Source of the DNA: Heligmosomoides polygyrus polygyrus
Lineage: Eukaryota; Nematoda; Chromadorea; Rhabditida; Heligmosomidae
Length of the DNA: 64,000 nucleotides
Assembly: GCA_947396885.1 (NCBI GenBank)
Contig: OX377202.1
Span: forward strand, 21,700,001 to 21,764,000
Reading direction: 5' to 3'
Positions within the stretch are counted from its first letter, which is position 1. Each line of letters starts with the position of its first letter. The translations under genes and the position numbers were made by a program. The notes beneath the pieces were generated by a model. That model was not told the origin of the DNA, searched no databases, and worked only from the letters and a program-made list of their open reading frames with translations. This document shows, in pieces, positions 1-13,999 of this stretch.

Positions 1-839
1 TTGGCGTCACCACCTTTTCAGAGCACGGGAAAAATCAAAAAGTGTTGGAGAAACTGGTCGCACAAAAACCATTTCAAGTAAAAGACGGTAGTAGACAGCT
101 GAGAAGGGAAGGCAGACCAACTTCATCTAACCTTATGGGCTCAGCTAATCTTCCTCATTTGGAGGCAGCAGGTTGAGGGGGGGGGGGGAGTTGGAGTACT
201 TCACAGTCTTTGCAACAACAACGGCAAAATGGAAAGTGTACTGTTTTGCAAAGAAGAAACCTGAAGAGACCTAAAGAACATCGTTTTGTTTGATTAGCTG
301 GGATGGATCACCACGCTTGTGTGTGTTCCACCTTTGTAGCGGTGTTCCCCCTACTACGATAGATCCCAGGACCAGTATGCGTATAGCGCGCTGAGCAATG
401 TATCAGGATTCTAGCACCCTTCGTCGTTTGCTCTGTCTAAAAGCGCGCTGTTCAAATGATGAGGATGCACGTTATCTTTATCATTTGATCGTAAGCAACC
501 CCTTCTGAAGTACATCCCTTCATTCTCACATCCTTCGCCATCATAAGCGGGCGGGTGATATTTCGGACATTCCAACTACAGGGTGAGTATGTCTTTCACT
601 GAAAGAGGTCAGAAGCACAGCAACGAAAGCAAGATTGTTAAGAAGAGTATATCCGGCTTGCATTTTGGCGTCACCACCTTTTCAGAGCCGGGAAAAATCA
701 AAAAGTGTTGGAGAAACTAGTCGCACAAAAACCATTTCAAGTAAAAGACGGTAGTAGACAGCTGAGAAGGGAAGGCAGACCAACTTCATCTAACCTTATG
801 GGCTCAGCTAATCTTCCTCATTTGGAGGCAGCAGGGTGA

Positions 840-3800
840 GGGGGGGGGGTTGGGGTACTTCACAGTCTTTGCAACAACAACGGCAAAATGGAAAGTGTAC
901 TGTTTTGCAAAGACGAAACCTGAAGAGACCTAAAGAACATCGTTTTGTTTGATTAGCTGGGATGGATCACCACGCTTGTGTGTGTTTCACCTTTGTAGCG
1001 GTGTTCCCCCTACTACGATAGATCCCAGGACCAGTATGCGTATAGAGCGCTGAGCAATGTAACAGGATTCTAGCACCCTTCGTTGTTTGCTCTGTCTAAA
1101 AGCGCGCTGTTCAAATGAAAAAGATGCACGTTATCTTCATCATTTGAGCGTAAGCAACCCCTTCTGAAGTACATCGCTTCTTTCTCACATCCTTCGCCAT
1201 CATAAGCGGGCGGGTGATATTTCGGACATTCCAACTACAGGGTGAGTATGTTTTCACTGAAAGGGGTCAGAAGCACAGCAACGAAAGCAAGATTGCTAAG
1301 AAGAGTATATCCGGCTTGCATTTTGGCGTCACCACCTTTTCAGAGCCGGGAAAAATCAAAAAGTGTTGGAGAAACTAGTCGCACAAAAACCATTTCAAGT
1401 AAAAGACGGTAGTAGACAGCTGAGAAGGGAAGGCAGACCAACTTCATCTAACCTTATGGGCTCAGCTAATCTTCCTCATTTGGAGGCAGCAGGGTGAGGG
1501 GGGGGGGTTGGAGTATTTCACAGTCTTTGCAACAACAACGGCAAAATGGAAAGTGTACTGTTTTTCAAAGACGAAACCTGAAGAGACCTAAAGAACATCG
1601 TTTTGTTTGATTAGCTGGGATGGATCACCACGCTTGTGTGTGTTTCACCTTTGTAGCGGTGTTCCCCCTACTACGATAGATCCCAGGACCAGTATGCGTA
1701 TAGAGCGCTGAGCAATGTAACAGGATTCTAGCACCCTTCGTTGTTTGCTCTGTCTAAAAGCGCGCTGTTCAAATGAAAAAGATGCACGTTATCTTCATCA
1801 TTTGAGCGTAAGCAACCCCTTCTGAAGTACATCGCTTCTTTCTCACATCCTTCGCCATCATAAGCGGGCGGGTGATATTTCGGACATTCCAACTACAGGG
1901 TGAGTATGTCTTTCACTGAAAGGGGTCAGAAGCACAGCAACGAAAGCAAGATTGCTAAGAAGAGTATATCCGGCTTGCATTTTGGCGTCACCACCTTTTC
2001 AGAGCACGGGAAAAATCAAAAAGTGTTGGAGAAACTGGTCGCACAAAAACCATTTCAAGTAAAAGACGGTAGTAGACAGCTGAGAAGGGAAGGCAGACCA
2101 ACTTCATCTAACCTTATGGGCTCAGCTAATCTTCCTCATTTGGAGGCAGCAGGGTGAGGGGGGGGGTTGGAGTATTTCACAGTCTTTGCAACAACAACGG
2201 CAAAATGGAAAGTGTACTGTTTTTCAAAGACGAAACCTGAAGAGACCTAAAGAACATCGTTTTGTTTGATTAGCTGGGATGGATCACCACGCTTGTGTGT
2301 GTTTCACCTTTGTAGCGGTGTTCCCCCTACTACGATAGATCCCAGGACCAGTATGCGTATAGAGCGCTGAGCAATGTAACAGGATTCTAGCACCCTTCGT
2401 TGTTTGCTCTGTCTAAAAGCGCGCTGTTCAAATGAAAAAGATGCACGTTATCTTCATCATTTGAGCGTAAGCAACCCCTTCTGAAGTACATCGCTTCTTT
2501 CTCACATCCTTCGCCATCATAAGCGGGCGGGTGATATTTCGGACATTCCAACTACAGGGTGAGTATGTCTTTCACTGAAAGGGGTCAGAAGCACAGCAAC
2601 GAAAGCAAGATTGCTAAGAAGAGTATATCCGGCTTGCATTTTGGCGTCACCACCTTTTCAGAGCACGGGAAAAATCAAAAAGTGTTGGAGAAACTGGTCG
2701 CACAAAAACCATTTCAAGTAAAAGACGGTAGTAGACAGCTGAGAAGGGAAGGCAGACCAACTTCATCTAACCTTATGGGCTCAGCTAATCTTCCTCATTT
2801 GGAGGCAGCAGGGTGAGGGGGGGGGGTTGGAGTATTTCACAGTCTTTGCAACAACAACGGCAAAATGGAAAGTGTACTGTTTTTCAAAGACGAAACCTGA
2901 AGAGACCTAAAGAACATCGTTTTGTTTGATTAGCTGGGATGGATCACCACGCTTGTGTGTGTTTCACCTTTGTAGCGGTGTTCCCCCTACTACGATAGAT
3001 CCCAGGACCAGTATGCGTATAGCGCGCTGAGCAATGTAACAGGATTCTAGCACCCTTTGTAGTTTGCTCTGTCTAAAAGCGCGCTGTTCAAATGATAAAG
3101 ATGCACGTTATCTTTATCATTTGATCGTAAGCAACCCCTTCTGAAGTACATCCCTTCATTCTCACATCCTTCGCCATCATAAGCGGGCGGGTGATATTTC
3201 GGACATTCCAACTACAGGGTGAGTATGTTTTCACTGAAAGGGGTCAGAAGCACAGCAACGAAAGCAAGATTGCTAAGAAGAGTATATCCGGCTTGCATTT
3301 TGGCGTCACCACCTTTTCAGAGCACGGGAAAAATCAAAAAGTTTTGGAGAAACTGGTCGCACAAAAACCATTTCAAGTAAAAGACGGTAGTAGACAGCTG
3401 AGAAGGGAAGGCAGACCAACTTCATCTAACCTTATGGGCTCAGCTAATCTTCCTCATTTGGAGGCAGCAGGGTGAGGGGGGGGGGGTTGGGGTACTTCAC
3501 AGTCTTTGCAACAACAACGGCAAAATGGAAAGTGTACTGTTTTGCAAAGACGAAACCTGAAGAGACCTAAAGAACATCGTTTTGTTTGATTAGCTGGGAT
3601 GGATCACCACGCTTGTGTGTGTTTCACCTTTGTAGCGGTGTTCCCCCTACTACGATAGATCCCAGGACCAGTATGCGTATAGAGCGCTGAGCAATGTATC
3701 AGGATTCTAGCACCCTTCGTCGTTTGCTCTGTCTAAAAGCGCGCTGTTCAAATGATGAGGATGCACGTTATCTTTATCATTTGATCGTAAGCAACCCCTT

Positions 3801-6762
3801 CTGAAGTACATCCCTTCATTCTCACATCCTTCGCCATCATAAGCGGGCGGGTGATATTCGGACATTCCAACTACAGGGTGAGTATGTCTTTCACTGAAAG
3901 GGGTCAGAAGCACAGCAACGAAAGCAAGTTTGTTAAGAAGAGTATATCCGGCTTGCATTTTGGCGTCACCACCTTTTCAGAGCCGGGAAAAATCAAAAAG
4001 TGTTGGAGAAACTAGTCGCACAAAAACCATTTCAAGTAAAAGACGGTAGTAGACAGCTGAGAAGGGAAGGCAGACCAACTTCATCTAACCTTATGGGCTC
4101 AGCTAATCTTCCTCATTTGGAGGCAGCAGGGTGAGGGGGGGGTTGGAGTACTTCACAGTCTTTGCAACAACAACGGCAAAATGGAAAGTGTACTGTTTTG
4201 CAAAGACGAAACCTGAAGAGACCTAAAGAACATCGTTTTGTTTGATTAGCTGGGATGGATCACCACGCTTGTGTGTGTTCCACCTTTGTAGCGGTGTTCC
4301 CCCTACTACGATAGATCCCAGGACCAGTATGCGTATAGCGCGCTGAGCAATGTATCAGGATTCTAGCACCCTTCGTCGTTTGCTCTGTCTAAAAGCGCGC
4401 TGTTCAAATGATGAGGATGCACGTTATCTTTATCATTTGATCGTAAGCAACCCCTTCTGAAGTACATCCCTTCATTCTCACATCCTTCGCCATCATAAGC
4501 GGGCGGGTGATATTTCGGACATTCCAACTACAGGGTGAGTATGTCTTTCACTGAAAGAGGTCAGAAGCACAGCAACGAAAGCAAGATTGTTAAGAAGAGT
4601 ATATCCGGCTTGCATTTTGGCGTCACCACCTTTTCAGAGCCGGGAAAAATCAAAAAGTGTTGGAGAAACTAGTCGCACAAAAACCATTTCAAGTAAAAGA
4701 CGGTAGTAGACAGCTGAGAAGGGAAGGCAGACCAACTTCATCTAACCTTATGGGCTCAGCTAATCTTCCTCATTTGGAGGCAGCAGGGTGAGGGGGGGGG
4801 TTTGGGTACTTCACAGTCTTTGCAACAACAACGGCAAAATGGAAAGTGTACTGTTTTGCAAAGACGAAACCTTAAGAGACCTAAAGAACATCGTTTTGTT
4901 TGATTAGCTGGGATGGATCACCACGCTTGTGTGTGTTTCACCTTTGTAGCGGTGTTCCCCCTACTACGATAGATCCCAGGACCAGTATGCGTATAGAGCG
5001 CTGAGCAATGTAACAGGATTCTAGCACCCTTCGTTGTTTGCTCTGTCTAAAAGCGCGCTGTTCAAATGAAAAAGATGCACGTTATCTTCATCATTTGAGC
5101 GTAAGCAACCCCTTCTGAAGTACATCGCTTCTTTCTCACATCCTTCGCCATCATAAGCGGGCGGGTGATATTTCGGACATTCCAACTACAGGGTGAGTAT
5201 GTTTTCACTGAAAGGGGTCAGAAGCACAGCAACGAAAGCAAGATTGCTAAGAAGAGTATATCCGGCTTGCATTTTGGCGTCACCACCTTTTCAGAGCCGG
5301 GAAAAATCAAAAAGTGTTGGAGAAACTAGTCGCACAAAAACCATTTCAAGTAAAAGACGGTAGTAGACAGCTGAGAAGGGAAGGCAGACCAACTTCATCT
5401 AACCTTATGGGCTCAGCTAATCTTCCTCATTTGGAGGCAGCAGGGTGAGGGGGGGGGGTTTGGGTACTTCACAGTCTTTGCAACAACAACGGCAAAATGG
5501 AAAGTGTACTGTTTTGCAAAGACGAAACCTGAAGAGACCTAAAGAACATCGTTTTGTTTGATTAGCTGGGATGGATCACCACGCTTGTGTGTGTTTCACC
5601 TTTGTAGCGGTGTTCCCCCTACTACGATAGATCCCAGGACCAGTATGCGTATAGAGCGCTGAGCAATGTAACAGGATTCTAGCACCCTTCGTTGTTTGCT
5701 CTGTCTAAAAGCGCGCTGTTCAAATGAAAAAGATGCACGTTATCTTCATCATTTGAGCGTAAGCAACCCCTTCTGAAGTACATCGCTTCTTTCTCACATC
5801 CTTCGCCATCATAAGCGGGCGGGTGATATTTCGGACATTCCAACTACAGGGTGAGTATGTTTTCACTGAAAGGGGTCAGAAGCACAGCAACGAAAGCAAG
5901 ATTGCTAAGAAGAGTATATCCGGCTTGCATTTTGGCGTCACCACCTTTTCAGAGCCGGGAAAAATCAAAAAGTGTTGGAGAAACTAGTCGCACAAAAACC
6001 ATTTCAAGTAAAAGACGGTAGTAGACAGCTGAGAAGGGAAGGCAGACCAACTTCATCTAACCTTATGGGCTCAGCTAATCTTCCTCATTTGGAGGCAGCA
6101 GGGTGAGGGGGGGGGTTTGGGTACTTCACAGTCTTTGCAACAACAACGGCAAAATGGAAAGTGTACTGTTTTGCAAAGACGAAACCTGAAGAGACCTAAA
6201 GAACATCGTTTTGTTTGATTAGCTGGGATGGATCACCACGCTTGTGTGTGTTTCACCTTTGTAGCGGTGTTCCCCCTACTACGATAGATCCCAGGACCAG
6301 TATGCGTATAGCGCGCTGAGCAATGTAACAGGATTCTAGCACCCTTTGTAGTTTGCTCTGTCTAAAAGCGCGCTGTTCAAATGATAAAGATGCACGTTAT
6401 CTTTATCATTTGATCGTAAGCAACCCCTTCTGAAGTACATCCCTTCATTCTCACATCCTTCGCCATCATAAGCGGGCGGGTGATATTTCGGACATTCCAA
6501 CTACAGGGTGAGTATGTTTTCACTGAAAGGGGTCAGAAGCACAGCAACGAAAGCAAGATTGCTAAGAAGAGTATATCCGGCTTGCATTTTGGCGTCACCA
6601 CCTTTTCAGAGCCGGGAAAAATCAAAAAGTGTTGGAGAAACTAGTCGCACAAAAACCATTTCAAGTAAAAGACGGTAGTAGACAGCTGAGAAGGGAAGGC
6701 AGACCAACTTCATCTAACCTTATGGGCTCAGCTAATCTTCCTCATTTGGAGGCAGCAGGGTG
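840..6762. repeat. Nine-monomer higher-order repeat, unit 1
   Basis: Nine consecutive monomers with class order b-b-b-g-a-a-b-b-g. Corresponding points recur 5,923 bp downstream (1900/7823, 2559/8482, 3191/9114, 3707/9630). Private variants are shared as well, for example a one-base deletion in the GATATTCGG segment near 3855 and 9779. Unit boundaries are set at the G-run and are approximate. Confidence 0.85.
3090..3122. repeat. Monomer hairpin (representative gamma monomer)
   Basis: Perfect 13-bp inverted repeat, AAATGATAAAGAT at 3090-3102 and ATCTTTATCATTT at 3110-3122, around the 7-nt loop GCACGTT. It recurs in every gamma monomer. Alpha and beta monomers keep the loop and most of the stem, with two stem mismatches each. 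Confidence 0.8.
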
Positions 6763-9700
6763 AGGGGGGGGGTTTGGGTACTTCACAGTCTTTGCAACAA
6801 CAACGGCAAAATGGAAAGTGTACTGTTTTGCAAAGACGAAACCTGAAGAGACCTAAAGAACATCGTTTTGTTTGATTAGCTGGGATGGATCACCACGCTT
6901 GTGTGTGTTTCACCTTTGTAGCGGTGTTCCCCCTACTACGATAGATCCCAGGACCAGTATGCGTATAGAGCGCTGAGCAATGTAACAGGATTCTAGCACC
7001 CTTCGTTGTTTGCTCTGTCTAAAAGCGCGCTGTTCAAATGAAAAAGATGCACGTTATCTTCATCATTTGAGCGTAAGCAACCCCTTCTGAAGTACATCGC
7101 TTCTTTCTCACATCCTTCGCCATCATAAGCGGGCGGGTGATATTTCGGACATTCCAACTACAGGGTGAGTATGTTTTCACTGAAAGGGGTCAGAAGCACA
7201 GCAACGAAAGCAAGATTGCTAAGAAGAGTATATCCGGCTTGCATTTTGGCGTCACCACCTTTTCAGAGCCGGGAAAAATCAAAAAGTGTTGGAGAAACTA
7301 GTCGCACAAAAACCATTTCAAGTAAAAGACGGTAGTAGACAGCTGAGAAGGGAAGGCAGACCAACTTCATCTAACCTTATGGGCTCAGCTAATCTTCCTC
7401 ATTTGGAGGCAGCAGGGTGAGGGGGGGGGGTTGGAGTATTTCACAGTCTTTGCAACAACAACGGCAAAATGGAAAGTGTACTGTTTTTCAAAGACGAAAC
7501 CTGAAGAGACCTAAAGAACATCGTTTTGTTTGATTAGCTGGGATGGATCACCACGCTTGTGTGTGTTTCACCTTTGTAGCGGTGTTCCCCCTACTACGAT
7601 AGATCCCAGGACCAGTATGCGTATAGAGCGCTGAGCAATGTAACAGGATTCTAGCACCCTTCGTTGTTTGCTCTGTCTAAAAGCGCGCTGTTCAAATGAA
7701 AAAGATGCACGTTATCTTCATCATTTGAGCGTAAGCAACCCCTTCTGAAGTACATCGCTTCTTTCTCACATCCTTCGCCATCATAAGCGGGCGGGTGATA
7801 TTTCGGACATTCCAACTACAGGGTGAGTATGTCTTTCACTGAAAGGGGTCAGAAGCACAGCAACGAAAGCAAGATTGCTAAGAAGAGTATATCCGGCTTG
7901 CATTTTGGCGTCACCACCTTTTCAGAGCACGGGAAAAATCAAAAAGTGTTGGAGAAACTGGTCGCACAAAAACCATTTCAAGTAAAAGACGGTAGTAGAC
8001 AGCTGAGAAGGGAAGGCAGACCAACTTCATCTAACCTTATGGGCTCAGCTAATCTTCCTCATTTGGAGGCAGCAGGGTGAGGGGGGGGGTTGGAGTATTT
8101 CACAGTCTTTGCAACAACAACGGCAAAATGGAAAGTGTACTGTTTTTCAAAGACGAAACCTGAAGAGACCTAAAGAACATCGTTTTGTTTGATTAGCTGG
8201 GATGGATCACCACGCTTGTGTGTGTTTCACCTTTGTAGCGGTGTTCCCCCTACTACGATAGATCCCAGGACCAGTATGCGTATAGAGCGCTGAGCAATGT
8301 AACAGGATTCTAGCACCCTTCGTTGTTTGCTCTGTCTAAAAGCGCGCTGTTCAAATGAAAAAGATGCACGTTATCTTCATCATTTGAGCGTAAGCAACCC
8401 CTTCTGAAGTACATCGCTTCTTTCTCACATCCTTCGCCATCATAAGCGGGCGGGTGATATTTCGGACATTCCAACTACAGGGTGAGTATGTCTTTCACTG
8501 AAAGGGGTCAGAAGCACAGCAACGAAAGCAAGATTGCTAAGAAGAGTATATCCGGCTTGCATTTTGGCGTCACCACCTTTTCAGAGCACGGGAAAAATCA
8601 AAAAGTGTTGGAGAAACTGGTCGCACAAAAACCATTTCAAGTAAAAGACGGTAGTAGACAGCTGAGAAGGGAAGGCAGACCAACTTCATCTAACCTTATG
8701 GGCTCAGCTAATCTTCCTCATTTGGAGGCATCAGGGTGAGGGGGGGGGGTTGGAGTATTTCACAGTCTTTGCAACAACAACGGCAAAATGGAAAGTGTAC
8801 TGTTTTTCAAAGACGAAACCTGAAGAGACCTAAAGAACATCGTTTTGTTTGATTAGCTGGGATGGATCACCACGCTTGTGTGTGTTTCACCTTTGTAGCG
8901 GTGTTCCCCCTACTACGATAGATCCCAGGACCAGTATGCGTATAGCGCGCTGAGCAATGTAACAGGATTCTAGCACCCTTTGTAGTTTGCTCTGTCTAAA
9001 AGCGCGCTGTTCAAATGATAAAGATGCACGTTATCTTTATCATTTGATCGTAAGCAACCCCTTCTGAAGTACATCCCTTCATTCTCACATCCTTCGCCAT
9101 CATAAGCGGGCGGGTGATATTTCGGACATTCCAACTACAGGGTGAGTATGTTTTCACTGAAAGGGGTCAGAAGCACAGCAACGAAAGCAAGATTGCTAAG
9201 AAGAGTATATCCGGCTTGCATTTTGGCGTCACCACCTTTTCAGAGCACGGGAAAAATCAAAAAGTTTTGGAGAAACTGGTCGCACAAAAACCATTTCAAG
9301 TAAAAGACGGTAGTAGACAGCTGAGAAGGGAAGGCAGACCAACTTCATCTAACCTTATGGGCTCAGCTAATCTTCCTCATTTGGAGGCAGCAGGGTGAGG
9401 GGGGGGGGGTTGGGGTACTTCACAGTCTTTGCAACAACAACGGCAAAATGGAAAGTGTACTGTTTTGCAAAGACGAAACCTGAAGAGACCTAAAGAACAT
9501 CGTTTTGTTTGATTAGCTGGGATGGATCACCACGCTTGTGTGTGTTTCACCTTTGTAGCGGTGTTCCCCCTACTACGATAGATCCCAGGACCAGTATGCG
9601 TATAGAGCGCTGAGCAATGTATCAGGATTCTAGCACCCTTCGTCGTTTGCTCTGTCTAAAAGCGCGCTGTTCAAATGATGAGGATGCACGTTATCTTTAT

Positions 9701-12690
9701 CATTTGATCGTAAGCAACCCCTTCTGAAGTACATCCCTTCATTCTCACATCCTTCGCCATCATAAGCGGGCGGGTGATATTCGGACATTCCAACTACAGG
9801 GTGAGTATGTCTTTCACTGAAAGGGGTCAGAAGCACAGCAACGAAAGCAAGTTTGTTAAGAAGAGTATATCCGGCTTGCATTTTGGCGTCACCACCTTTT
9901 CAGAGCCGGGAAAAATCAAAAAGTGTTGGAGAAACTAGTCGCACAAAAACCATTTCAAGTAAAAGACGGTAGTAGACAGCTGAGAAGGGAAGGCAGACCA
10001 CCTTCATCTAACCTTATGGGCTCAGCTAATCTTCCTCATTTGGAGGCAGCAGGGTGAGGGGGGGGTTGGAGTACTTCACAGTCTTTGCAACAACAACGGC
10101 AAAATGGAAAGTGTACTGTTTTGCAAAGACGAAACCTGAAGAGACCTAAAGAACATCGTTTTGTTTGATTAGCTGGGATGGATCACCACGCTTGTGTGTG
10201 TTCCACCTTTGTAGCGGTGTTCCCCCTACTACGATAGATCCCAGGACCAGTATGCGTATAGCGCGCTGAGCAATGTATCAGGATTCTAGCACCCTTCGTC
10301 GTTTGCTCTGTCTAAAAGCGCGCTGTTCAAATGATGAGGATGCACGTTATCTTTATCATTTGATCGTAAGCAACCCCTTCTGAAGTACATCCCTTCATTC
10401 TCACATCCTTCGCCATCATAAGCGGGCGGGTGATATTTCGGACATTCCAACTACAGGGTGAGTATGTTTTCACTGAAAGGGGTCAGAAGCACAGCAACGA
10501 AAGCAAGATTGCTAAGAAGAGTATATCCGGCTTGCATTTTGGCGTCACCACCTTTTCAGAGCCGGGAAAAATCAAAAAGTGTTGGAGAAACTAGTCGCAC
10601 AAAAACCATTTCAAGTAAAAGACGGTAGTAGACAGCTGAGAAGGGAAGGCAGACCAACTTCATCTAACCTTATGGGCTCAGCTAATCTTCCTCATTTGGA
10701 GGCAGCAGGGTGAGGGGGGGGGGGTTGGAGTATTTCACAGTCTTTGCAACAACAACGGCAAAATGGAAAGTGTACTGTTTTTCAAAGACGAAACCTGAAG
10801 AGACCTAAAGAACATCGTTTTGTTTGATTAGCTGGGATGGATCACCACGCTTGTGTGTGTTTCACCTTTGTAGCGGTGTTCCCCCTACTACGATAGATCC
10901 CAGGACCAGTATGCGTATAGAGCGCTGAGCAATGTAACAGGATTCTAGCACCCTTCGTTGTTTGCTCTGTCTAAAAGCGCGCTGTTCAAATGAAAAAGAT
11001 GCACGTTATCTTCATCATTTGAGCGTAAGCAACCCCTTCTGAAGTACATCGCTTCTTTCTCACATCCTTCGCCATCATAAGCGGGCGGGTGATATTTCGG
11101 ACATTCCAACTACAGGGTGAGTATGTCTTTCACTGAAAGGGGTCAGAAGCACAGCAACGAAAGCAAGATTGCTAAGAAGAGTATATCCGGCTTGCATTTT
11201 GGCGTCACCACCTTTTCAGAGCACGGGAAAAATCAAAAAGTGTTGGAGAAACTGGTCGCACAAAAACCATTTCAAGTAAAAGACGGTAGTAGACAGCTGA
11301 GAAGGGAAGGCAGACCAACTTCATCTAACCTTATGGGCTCAGCTAATCTTCCTCATTTGGAGGCAGCAGGGTGAGGGGGGGGGTTGGAGTATTTCACAGT
11401 CTTTGCAACAACAACGGCAAAATGGAAAGTGTACTGTTTTTCAAAGACGAAACCTGAAGAGACCTAAAGAACATCGTTTTGTTTGATTAGCTGGGATGGA
11501 TCACCACGCTTGTGTGTGTTTCACCTTTGTAGCGGTGTTCCCCCTACTACGATAGATCCCAGGACCAGTATGCGTATAGAGCGCTGAGCAATGTAACAGG
11601 ATTCTAGCACCCTTCGTTGTTTGCTCTGTCTAAAAGCGCGCTGTTCAAATGAAAAAGATGCACGTTATCTTCATCATTTGAGCGTAAGCAACCCCTTCTG
11701 AAGTACATCGCTTCTTTCTCACATCCTTCGCCATCATAAGCGGGCGGGTGATATTTCGGACATTCCAACTACAGGGTGAGTATGTCTTTCACTGAAAGGG
11801 GTCAGAAGCACAGCAACGAAAGCAAGATTGCTAAGAAGAGTATATCCGGCTTGCATTTTGGCGTCACCACCTTTTCAGAGCACGGGAAAAATCAAAAAGT
11901 GTTGGAGAAACTGGTCGCACAAAAACCATTTCAAGTAAAAGACGGTAGTAGACAGCTGAGAAGGGAAGGCAGACCAACTTCATCTAACCTTATGGGCTCA
12001 GCTAATCTTCCTCATTTGGAGGCAGCAGGGTGAGGGGGGGGGTTGGAGTATTTCACAGTCTTTGCAACAACAACGGCAAAATGGAAAGTGTACTGTTTTT
12101 CAAAGACGAAACCTGAAGAGACCTAAAGAACATCGTTTTGTTTGATTAGCTGGGATGGATCACCACGCTTGTGTGTGTTTCACCTTTGTAGCGGTGTTCC
12201 CCCTACTACGATAGATCCCAGGACCAGTATGCGTATAGCGCGCTGAGCAATGTAACAGGATTCTAGCACCCTTTGTAGTTTGCTCTGTCTAAAAGCGCGC
12301 TGTTCAAATGATAAAGATGCACGTTATCTTTATCATTTGATCGTAAGCAACCCCTTCTGAAGTACATCCCTTCATTCTCACATCCTTCGCCATCATAAGC
12401 GGGCGGGTGATATTTCGGACATTCCAACTACAGGGTGAGTATGTTTTCACTGAAAGGGGTCAGAAGCACAGCAACGAAAGCAAGATTGCTAAGAAGAGTA
12501 TATCCGGCTTGCATTTTGGCGTCACCACCTTTTCAGAGCACGGGAAAAATCAAAAAGTTTTGGAGAAACTGGTCGCACAAAAACCATTTCAAGTAAAAGA
12601 CGGTAGTAGACAGCTGAGAAGGGAAGGCAGACCAACTTCATCTAACCTTATGGGCTCAGCTAATCTTCCTCATTTGGAGGCAGCAGGGTG
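6763..12690. repeat. Nine-monomer higher-order repeat, unit 2
   Basis: Second copy of the 5.9-kb block with the same class order b-b-b-g-a-a-b-b-g. A further partial shift of about 3,294 bp (five monomers: 7823/11117, 9630/12923) shows a nested second round of amplification that continues to the right of this unit. Confidence 0.85.
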
Positions 12691-13999
12691 AGGGGGGGGG
12701 GGTTGGGGTACTTCACAGTCTTTGCAACAACAACGGCAAAATGGAAAGTGTACTGTTTTGCAAAGACGAAACCTGAAGAGACCTAAAGAACATCGTTTTG
12801 TTTGATTAGCTGGGATGGATCACCACGCTTGTGTGTGTTTCACCTTTGTAGCTGTGTTCCCCCTACTACGATAGATCCCAGGACCAGTATGCGTATAGAG
12901 CGCTGAGCAATGTATCAGGATTCTAGCACCCTTCGTCGTTTGCTCTGTCTAAAAGCGCGCTGTTCAAATGATGAGGATGCACGTTATCTTTATCATTTGA
13001 TCGTAAGCAACCCCTTCTGAAGTACATCCCTTCATTCTCACATCCTTCGCCATCATAAGCGGGCGGGTGATATTCGGACATTCCAACTACAGGGTGAGTA
13101 TGTCTTTCACTGAAAGGGGTCAGAAGCACAGCAACGAAAGCAAGTTTGTTAAGAAGAGTATATCCGGCTTGCATTTTGGCGTCACCACCTTTTCAGAGCC
13201 GGGAAAAATCAAAAAGTGTTGGAGAAACTAGTCGCACAAAAACCATTTCAAGTAAAAGACGGTAGTAGACAGCTGAGAAGGGAAGGCAGACCAACTTCAT
13301 CTAACCTTATGGGCTCAGCTAATCTTCCTCATTTGGAGGCAGCAGGGTGAGGGGGGGGTTGGAGTACTTCACAGTCTTTGCAACAACAACGGCAAAATGG
13401 AAAGTGTACTGTTTTGCAAAGACGAAACCTGAAGAGACCTAAAGAACATCGTTTTGTTTGATTAGCTGGGATGGATCACCACGCTTGTGTGTGTTCCACC
13501 TTTGTAGCGGTGTTCCCCCTACTACGATAGATCCCAGGACCAGTATGCGTATAGCGCGCTGAGCAATGTATCAGGATTCTAGCACCCTTCGTCGTTTGCT
13601 CTGTCTAAAAGCGCGCTGTTCAAATGATGAGGATGCACGTTATCTTTATCATTTGATCGTAAGCAACCCCTTCTGAAGTACATCCCTTCATTCTCACATC
13701 CTTCGCCATCATAAGCGGGCGGGTGATATTTCGGACATTCCAACTACAGGGTGAGTATGTCTTTCACTGAAAGAGGTCAGAAGCACAGCAACGAAAGCAA
13801 GATTGTTAAGAAGAGTATATCCGGCTTGCATTTTGGCGTCACCACCTTTTCAGAGCCGGGAAAAATCAAAAAGTGTTGGAGAAACTAGTCGCACAAAAAC
13901 CATTTCAAGTAAAAGACGGTAGTAGACAGCTGAGAAGGGAAGGCAGACCAACTTCATCTAACCTTATGGGCTCAGCTAATCTTCCTCATTTGGAGGCAG

